Below, in pieces: positions 57,872 through 64,000 of a DNA stretch of 64,000 nt (the stretch's first letter is position 1; every line of letters starts with the position of its first letter). Below the pieces are notes generated by a model. It was not told the origin of the DNA, did not search any database, and was given only the letters and a program-made list of their open reading frames with translations. The position numbers and the translations under genes were made by a program. This DNA comes from an uncultured Porphyromonadaceae bacterium (lineage in GTDB: Bacteria > Bacteroidota > Bacteroidia > Bacteroidales > Muribaculaceae): contig CANPGB010000008.1 in assembly GCA_947573485.1 (NCBI GenBank), positions 1 to 64,000 on the forward strand, given 5' to 3'.

Positions 57872-59671
57872 TTACGAGCGGTTGGCGCGCTTGCGTTCCG
57901 TCTCGTCGAGAATAATTTTGCGGAGACGCAGGTGGTGAGGGGTAACCTCAACATACTCGTCTTCTTTGATATATTCGAGCGCTTCCTCAAGACTGAACAC
58001 CACCGGGGGCACGATGCGGGCTTTGTCGTCGGCGCCCGATGCGCGCATGTTGGTGAGTTTCTTGCTCTTGGTCACGTTCACGGGGATGTCGTTATCCTTG
58101 GCGTTCTCGCCAACAACCTGACCGGCATACACCTCTTCCTGGGGGAAGATGAAGAAGCGGCCGCGGTCCTGGAGCTTGTCGATAGCATAGGCGTAGGCCG
58201 TGCCCGACTCTATGGCGATGAGCGAGCCGTTGGTACGGCGCTCGATGTCGCCCTTCCAGGGCTGGTATTCGAGGAAACGGTGCGCCATGATAGCCTCGCC
58301 TGCCGAAGCGGTGAGGATATTGCTGCGCAGACCGATAATGCCTCGCGAAGGTATCTGGAACTCGAGCTGAACGCGGTCGTTCTTAGCGTTCATGGCCACG
58401 AGGTCGCCCTTGCGGCGGGTAACCATATCGATCATCTTCGATGAGTATTCCTCGGGCACGTTGATAGTGAGAAGTTCCACGGGCTCGCACTTGCGGCCGT
58501 CGATTTCCTTGACGATAACCTGAGGCTGTCCAACCTGAAGCTCATAGCCCTCGCGGCGCATGGTCTCGATAAGAACTGAGAGGTGCAGCACACCGCGGCC
58601 ATACACTATCCAGGCGTCCTCGCGGTTGCCTTTCTCCACACGAAGGGCGAGGTTGCGGTCGAGCTCGGCGGTAAGGCGGTCACCCACGTGGCGCGAGGTC
58701 ACATATTTACCGTCCTTGCCAAAGAAAGGCGAGTCGTTGATAGTGAAGGTCATCGACATCGTAGGCTCGTCGATAGCGATGCGGGGCAGCGGCTCGGGAT
58801 TGTCGTAGAGTGTCACGGTATCGCCGATTTCAAAGCCCTCGAGACCGACAATGGCGCAGATGTCGCCGTTGCTCACGCTCTCAACTTTCTTGCGGCCCAT
58901 GCCTTCGAAGGTGTGGAGCTCTTTGATGCGCTGGCGCGACACGCTGCCGTCCTTGCGGCAGAGGCCAATCTCCTGACCCTCGCGGAGCTCGCCACGGTGT
59001 ACTCGCCCAATGGCAATACGGCCAACGTACTTCGAGAAGTCGAGCGAGGTGATGAGCATCTGACCGTCGCCGGGATTTTCGGCAGGGCCGGGAATATTCT
59101 CGATAATAGTGTCGAGCAGGGGGCAGATGTTGTCGGTGGGCTTGCTCACATCGGTGCTCATCCAGCCCTGTTTTGCCGAGCCGTAGAGCGTGGGGAAGTC
59201 GAGCTGCTCCTCGGTGGCGTCGAGGCTGAACATGAGGTCGAACACCATTTCCTGCACCTCGTCGGGGCGGCAGTTGGGCTTGTCCACCTTATTTATAACG
59301 ACCACGGGCTTAAGTCCCATTTCGATAGCTTTCTGAAGCACGAAGCGGGTCTGGGGCATGGGGCCCTCAAAAGCATCGACAAGAAGGAGGCAGCTGTCGG
59401 CCATGTTGAGCACGCGCTCTACCTCACCGCCGAAGTCGGCGTGACCCGGAGTGTCGATGATATTGATTTTATAACCCTTGTAGTCGATAGATACGTTTTT
59501 GGAGAGGATTGTTATGCCACGCTCGCGTTCGAGGTCGTTGTTATCAAGTATGAGTTCGCCGGTCTTCTGGTTCTCGCGAAAGAGGTTTCCGGCCAAAAGC
59601 ATCTTGTCCACGAGCGTTGTCTTGCCGTGGTCAACGTGAGCGATTATGGCTACATTTCGTATTTTCTGCAT
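57872..59671 (-). CDS. typA: Translational GTPase TypA/BipA
   Basis: [43 protein letters not shown]-terminal [14 protein letters not shown]. Confidence 0.97.
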   Translation of the reverse strand: MQKIRNVAIIAHVDHGKTTLVDKMLLAGNLFRENQKTGELILDNNDLERERGITILSKNVSIDYKGYKINIIDTPGHADFGGEVERVLNMADSCLLLVDAFEGPMPQTRFVLQKAIEMGLKPVVVINKVDKPNCRPDEVQEMVFDLMFSLDATEEQLDFPTLYGSAKQGWMSTDVSKPTDNICPLLDTIIENIPGPAENPGDGQMLITSLDFSKYVGRIAIGRVHRGELREGQEIGLCRKDGSVSRQRIKELHTFEGMGRKKVESVSNGDICAIVGLEGFEIGDTVTLYDNPEPLPRIAIDEPTMSMTFTINDSPFFGKDGKYVTSRHVGDRLTAELDRNLALRVEKGNREDAWIVYGRGVLHLSVLIETMRREGYELQVGQPQVIVKEIDGRKCEPVELLTINVPEEYSSKMIDMVTRRKGDLVAMNAKNDRVQLEFQIPSRGIIGLRSNILTASAGEAIMAHRFLEYQPWKGDIERRTNGSLIAIESGTAYAYAIDKLQDRGRFFIFPQEEVYAGQVVGENAKDNDIPVNVTKSKKLTNMRASGADDKARIVPPVVFSLEEALEYIKEDEYVEVTPHHLRLRKIILDETERKRANRS

Positions 59672-59693
59672 ACGCTATTGGAATATTTTTACC

Positions 59694-60440
59694 TTATTTC
59701 TTTATTTCCTTAAGAACTACACTGCTTATCTCCTTGCCTTTCTTGTCGGTGGCAACCTGCTTCACGATGCCGATACCTTTGGCATACCAAACGGTGTTGA
59801 GGGTGCGCTCGTTGCCCTGGGGCGAGGTGGTTTTGAGTGTGTACGACACTTTCTCGCAGTCGTCGAATTTACCTGCGGGAGTTTCTATGCCCTCCTTGCC
59901 GAGGTATTTGCCTTCCCAAAGGTTCATCGACACCGAGGTGGGACCGGCGGTGAGTTTCATCGAAGAGTTGGCGATTTTAGGCTCGGAAGGAGTCTCGGCG
60001 GGGAGGGGCATCTTGAGGTCGCCCTTCACCTTTATCATCTTGCGGAGCTCCGCGATATCCGATTCCGAGGGATACTGGCCCTGACTCTTGAGAGTTTCAA
60101 CCATAAATTCCACCATTTGGTCGCGATAGTCGTCGGCACGCAGCACATAGTGCACAGTGAGACCGTCGGCGGGGTTATAGGTGTAGTATTCGTTGGCTTT
60201 GATTTCGCCGAGCTCGTTGCCGGGCACCTTATGCACCTCGTTGAGCGTCACGGTGATTACGCCGTCGGCGCCGGTCTCTGCCGAGGCAACGGTAGAGGTG
60301 AAGTCGGCGGTGAAAGGATCCTTATCGGTGGCCATGCTCTCGGTGTATACGAGAGTGGTGCCGGGCTCCATGTTGATATACTGTGCCGAAGCCACACCTG
60401 TGGCAAGAAGAGCGGCGCAGAGAACTGCTATGTGTTTCAT
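59694..60440 (-). CDS. Secreted protein of unknown function (possibly DUF3108-like)
   Basis: Signal peptide; intact 248-aa ORF; LNTVWYAKGIGIVKQVATDKKGKEISSVVLKEI resembles DUF3108-type ends. Confidence 0.6.
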   Translation of the reverse strand: MKHIAVLCAALLATGVASAQYINMEPGTTLVYTESMATDKDPFTADFTSTVASAETGADGVITVTLNEVHKVPGNELGEIKANEYYTYNPADGLTVHYVLRADDYRDQMVEFMVETLKSQGQYPSESDIAELRKMIKVKGDLKMPLPAETPSEPKIANSSMKLTAGPTSVSMNLWEGKYLGKEGIETPAGKFDDCEKVSYTLKTTSPQGNERTLNTVWYAKGIGIVKQVATDKKGKEISSVVLKEIKK

Positions 60441-60476
60441 TATTTGATGTGTATTTTTACTTGAACAGACATTTTC

Positions 60477-61331
60477 TCAGCAAGCCTTGAAGCTCATGTC
60501 GAGGCCTTTTACCGAGTGAGTGAGAGCTCCTACGGAGATGAAGTCGACTCCGGCCTCGCCATAGGCGCGCAGGGTGTCGATTGTTATGCCGCCGCTCGAC
60601 TCGATTTCGGTGGCGGGAGCTTTCTCGCGGATAAGTTTCACAGCCTCGGCGGTGCGTTCGGGGGTGTAGTTGTCGAGCATTATGCGGTCGGCACCGGCCT
60701 CTATGGCCTGGAGTATCTCCTCGGTGTTGCGCACCTCAACCTCAATGCGGAGGTCTTTGCCCTTGCTGCGGCAGTATTCCTTGGCCGAGGCTACGGCCTG
60801 GGGTATGCCACCGGCGAAATCCACATGGTTATCCTTGATGAGAATCATATCGAAAAGACCTATGCGGTGGTTGCAGCCGCCGCCAATCTTCACGGCCTCT
60901 TTCTCAAGCATGCGCAGGCCGGGAGTGGTCTTGCGGGTGTCGAGCACCTTGCAGGCAAGGCCTTCGAGGCGGCTCTGGTAGCGCGCCGTGGTGGTGGCGA
61001 TGCCGCTCATACGCTGCATGATATTGAGCATGGTGCGCTCGGTCTGCAGCAGCGAGCGTACGGGGCCTTCGACAACGAAAGCGATGTCGCCGGGCTTCAC
61101 ATGCGAGCCGTCGGGAATCATCACCGTCATCTTCAGCGAGGGGTCGAATTTCTCGAACACGCGGCGGGCAATGTCGACGCCCGCAAGTATACCCTCCTCT
61201 TTCACAAGCAGGTGCTGGCGCCCCATGGCGTCGGGGCCTATAGTGCTGAGGGTTGTATGGTCGCCGTCGCCAATGTCTTCGGCAAAGGCGAGGTTAAGGA
61301 GGTCGTCGATAAGCTGGTCTTTAGTTTTCAT
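60477..61331 (-). CDS. nadC: Nicotinate-nucleotide diphosphorylase (carboxylating)
   Basis: AFAEDIGDGDHTT; TERTMLNIMQRMSGIATTT; LDTRKTTPGLRMLEKEAVKIGGGCNHR; SSGGITIDTLRAYGEAGVDFISVGALTHS. Confidence 0.97.
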   Translation of the reverse strand: MKTKDQLIDDLLNLAFAEDIGDGDHTTLSTIGPDAMGRQHLLVKEEGILAGVDIARRVFEKFDPSLKMTVMIPDGSHVKPGDIAFVVEGPVRSLLQTERTMLNIMQRMSGIATTTARYQSRLEGLACKVLDTRKTTPGLRMLEKEAVKIGGGCNHRIGLFDMILIKDNHVDFAGGIPQAVASAKEYCRSKGKDLRIEVEVRNTEEILQAIEAGADRIMLDNYTPERTAEAVKLIREKAPATEIESSGGITIDTLRAYGEAGVDFISVGALTHSVKGLDMSFKAC

Positions 61332-61410
61332 TGCCTTATATATTATGTACAGGTGTATAAACCGACTGCAAAGGTAAGCAAAATTGCCCGTAATTTGTTA
61401 ATTTTGCGAC

Positions 61411-61884
61411 ATGAAAATAAAACTCGCCTGCATAGGAGCCATACGCGACGCCGAAGTCGAAAAACTTATCTCACAATATACCAAAAAGATACCTTTCTAC
61501 TGGCCTTTCTCTTTGGTAGCCATACCCGATGTGCGCACACCCAAGTCGGCAGGCCCCGCGAAGCAGAAAGAGCTCGAAGGACAGAAGTTCATGGCCGAGA
61601 TTGTGCCCGGCGATTTCGTAGTGCTCCTCGACGAGCGTGGCAAGGAGCTCACTTCGCGGGCTTTCTCCGAGTTCATCGAACGCAAGGCGGTGGAGCTGCC
61701 CAAGTCGCTGGTCTTCCTCATCGGCGGCCCCTACGGCTTCTCGGAAGAAATTTACCGCCGCGCCGACTCTATGCTCTCGCTCTCGAAAATGACTTTCCCT
61801 CACGAACTTGCCCGCCTCTTCTTTGTCGAGCAGCTCTACCGCGCAGGCACAATCATGCGCGGCGAGCCCTACCACCACGATTGA
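61411..61884 (+). CDS. rlmH: 23S rRNA (pseudouridine1915-N3)-methyltransferase
   Basis: LLDERGKELTSRAFSEFI; LVFLIGGPYGFSEEIYRRAD; LSKMTFPHELARLFFVEQLYRAGTI. Confidence 0.96.
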   Translation: MKIKLACIGAIRDAEVEKLISQYTKKIPFYWPFSLVAIPDVRTPKSAGPAKQKELEGQKFMAEIVPGDFVVLLDERGKELTSRAFSEFIERKAVELPKSLVFLIGGPYGFSEEIYRRADSMLSLSKMTFPHELARLFFVEQLYRAGTIMRGEPYHHD

Positions 61885-61990
61885 GTCAGGGGTGAGTTAG
61901 GGGTGAGGAGTTAGGAGTTAGGAGTTAGGAGTTAGGAGTTGAGAGGTAGGAGTTATGAGTTTTTCTTTAGACTTTTGACTTTTGACTTCA
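61885..61990 (+). repeat. Composite heptanucleotide repeat (TTAGGAG)n + (CTTTTGA)n, copy B
   Basis: gttaggggtgaggagttaggagttaggagttaggagttaggagttgagag...ctttagacttttgacttttgacttca; begins immediately after the rlmH stop. Confidence 0.85.
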
Positions 61991-62073
61991 TAATTAGCGC
62001 CAGCTCCGAATCCTAAAAATACGTATCCATATATTAAATAATGTTTATATTTGTAAATCCGAGCCGTTAAAAC

Positions 62074-62105
62074 TTGGCGTAGTTCCGCAAAAAGCCTTAA
62101 CTTTG
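62074..62105 (+). promoter_or_regulatory. Bacteroidetes-type promoter
   Basis: TTG (62074-62076), 21-nt spacer, TAACTTTG (62098-62105). Confidence 0.5.
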
Positions 62106-62151
62106 TGCAATTGCAAAACCGTCTTTGCAAGCCTAAGCTAAGAGCCATTTA

Positions 62152-64000
62152 ATGAAACACTTAAGTGCAATAGCCCTCATGTTGGCAGCCGGAAGCCTCT
62201 GCTCCGTAGCCGCCGAAACAGCCAAGGGCAACCATGAAACCGACATTAATCACGCTGTGGCAGCGTTCATGCCCGGCACCTCGGGATTCGGTACCGTCAC
62301 AGCAAAAAACGTCGACATCAACGACGCAAAACGCACTGTGAGCGTTACCCTTAGCCCCAACGCGGCATACATCCCTCTCGACCAAGCGAGCTTCCAAGCC
62401 CTCAAGGACGCCTGCCTGCAATCGCTTGGCAAAGACGCCTCACGCTACAAGATAAAGCTATACGCCGACACGGTGCCCATGGAGCAGCTCGTGCTCTTCG
62501 CGCCCAAGACCAACAAGGCTCCGCGTGAGAAAACTCCCTTTATCATCGACCATAGCAAGCAGGCCGCTCCCCAAGGCCTCGACGGCGCAAACATTGCACT
62601 CTGGCAGAGCCACGGCTGGTACTTCGAGCCCAAGCTCAACCGCTGGGAGTGGCAGCGCGCACGCATCTTCCAGACCGTGGAAGACCTCTACACACAGAGC
62701 TACGTGATGCCCTACCTCATGCCCATGCTTGAGAATGCCGGGGCATATGTAATGTCTCCCCGCGAGCGCGATATTAACCGCACCGAAATAATAGCCGACA
62801 ACGACGGCGGCACTCTCGCCACCGGCAGCTTCACCACAACCGGCAAATGGAAGTCCGGAAGCACCGCGGGCTTTGCTTACACCAAAGCAGAACTGCACAA
62901 CGGCGACCACCCCTTTGCCGACGGCACCATACTCAGCGCTCCCCTCTCAGGCAAAACCTCCGAGGCTACAGCTACCGCCACATGGAGCGCGGAGATTCCG
63001 GCCGACGGCAGCTATGCCGTATATGTGGCCTACGCCTCGCTTCCCGAGAGCACCGACGCGGCTCAATACACCGTACACGCAGCCGACGGCGACCACCGCT
63101 TCACCATAAATCAGAAAATGGGCGGCGGCACATGGATTTATCTCGGACACTTCCCCCTCGCCAAAAGCGCTTCCAAACAGCCCGTAGTCGAACTCTCGAA
63201 CGCAGGCAAGAACAAACGCAAAGTTGTCACCGCCGACGCCGTGAAGATTGGCGGCGGCATGGGAAATGTTGCCCGCAAGGTAAAAGAGCCCATCGACAGC
63301 ATTGATTATCAGTATGTGACGAGCAAATATCCCCGCTTCGTCGAAGGCGCACGCTACTTCCTGCAGTGGGCCGGTGCCCCCGACAGCGTGTTCACCCCCA
63401 GCGACTACGTAAACGACTACGGCGACGACTACAAGAGCCGCGCACTCTGGGTCAACTGGCTCGCAGGAGGCTCATCGATGCTCCCCGGCCGCGAAGGCCT
63501 CGGTATACCCGTCGACCTCAGTTTCGCCTTCCACTCCGACGCCGGCACCACCCGCAACGACTCCATTATAGGCACCCTCGGCATTTACTGCACCATTGGC
63601 GACAAAACCGGAAACGGCAGCTCGCGCATGGCCTCGCGCGACCTCACCGACCTCGTGATGACAAACATCGTCGACGACGTGCGCGCTTCTTTCGAGCCCA
63701 ACTGGACTCGCCGCGGCATGTGGGACAAGAGCTACTTCGAGGCCCGCGTACCCGAGGTGCCCGCAATGCTCCTCGAACTCCTCTCGCATCAGAACTTCGC
63801 CGACATGGCCTACGGCCTCGACCCCGCCTTCCGCTTCGTGGTGTCGCGAGCAGTATATAAAGGTATGCTCAAATACATCGCCGAGCGCGACAGCCGCCCC
63901 TACGTGGTGCAACCCCTCCCCGTCAAGGCCTTTGCCATAGAGCGCGCCGACGCTTCCTCATACACACTCACCTGGGCCGAGACTCCCGACCGCTTCGAGC
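62152..64000 (+). CDS. Xanthan-lyase-like secreted protein with golvesin C-terminal-like domain (truncated by window end)
   Basis: Manual translation from MKHLSAIALMLAAGSLCSVAAET, open to the end; IALWQSHGWYFEPKLNRWEWQRARIFQTVEDLYTQSYVMPYLMPMLENAGAYVMSPRERD and KWKSGSTAGFAY...IPADGSYAVYVAYAS golvesin-like region. Absent from the supplied ORF track because no stop is reached. Confidence 0.75.
   Translation, partial: MKHLSAIALMLAAGSLCSVAAETAKGNHETDINHAVAAFMPGTSGFGTVTAKNVDINDAKRTVSVTLSPNAAYIPLDQASFQALKDACLQSLGKDASRYKIKLYADTVPMEQLVLFAPKTNKAPREKTPFIIDHSKQAAPQGLDGANIALWQSHGWYFEPKLNRWEWQRARIFQTVEDLYTQSYVMPYLMPMLENAGAYVMSPRERDINRTEIIADNDGGTLATGSFTTTGKWKSGSTAGFAYTKAELHNGDHPFADGTILSAPLSGKTSEATATATWSAEIPADGSYAVYVAYASLPESTDAAQYTVHAADGDHRFTINQKMGGGTWIYLGHFPLAKSASKQPVVELSNAGKNKRKVVTADAVKIGGGMGNVARKVKEPIDSIDYQYVTSKYPRFVEGARYFLQWAGAPDSVFTPSDYVNDYGDDYKSRALWVNWLAGGSSMLPGREGLGIPVDLSFAFHSDAGTTRNDSIIGTLGIYCTIGDKTGNGSSRMASRDLTDLVMTNIVDDVRASFEPNWTRRGMWDKSYFEARVPEVPAMLLELLSHQNFADMAYGLDPAFRFVVSRAVYKGMLKYIAERDSRPYVVQPLPVKAFAIERADASSYTLTWAETPDRFE

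Noticed and set aside
57044-58444. 466-aa plus-strand ORF opposite folP/typA
   Set aside because: Antisense shadow ORF; folP and typA motifs are unambiguous
61399-61406. TAATTTTG box just before the rlmH start as a promoter
   Set aside because: Only 4 nt from the ATG and no -33 TTG at the right spacing; would need a leaderless transcript
62046-62053. TATATTTG box as an alternative promoter for the last gene
   Set aside because: No -33 TTTG/TTG about 20 nt upstream; the 62074-62105 pair fits better

Overview
This 64 kb window looks like a Bacteroidales chromosome segment (GC-rich, SusC/SusD, TAnnTTTG-type promoters; Muribaculaceae-like is my inference only). Reading left to right: (1) an ABC-F ATPase, followed by an intergenic region full of palindromic repeats. 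(2) A polysaccharide-utilisation-type locus (~2.3-24 kb): ECF sigma, secreted EEP phosphodiesterase-like protein, GH97, FecR, SusC with STN domain, SusD, GH31, a DUF4886/TIM-barrel fusion, two tandem EEP/beta-helix paralogs, a secreted Ig-like protein and a DAACS symporter. (3) An aldo/keto reductase, an M13 peptidase and a second ABC-F. (4) A tightly packed ten-gene minus-strand operon (29168-45268) with a SrfB-like Hsp70/actin-fold ATPase, a SrfC-like large GTPase, a membrane-anchored subtilase, a second GTPase, several poorly characterised membrane-anchored proteins, a DUF1294 protein and a DUF2135-like lipoprotein. This is my main candidate for an undescribed system. (5) Housekeeping genes rlmB, recN, DUF4835, coaBC, an exonuclease and dnaN. 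(6) Two adjacent TIR + WG-repeat proteins directly downstream of cdaA (c-di-AMP cyclase) and folP; one TIR looks catalytically competent and the partner looks degenerate. This is the second main candidate. (7) typA, nadC, rlmH and a truncated xanthan-lyase-like gene. Two composite heptanucleotide repeats lie directly after the stop codons of dnaN and rlmH in the same relative orientation. I saw no CRISPR array, rRNA, tRNA or IS element. Family names come from motif recognition, not from database searches.
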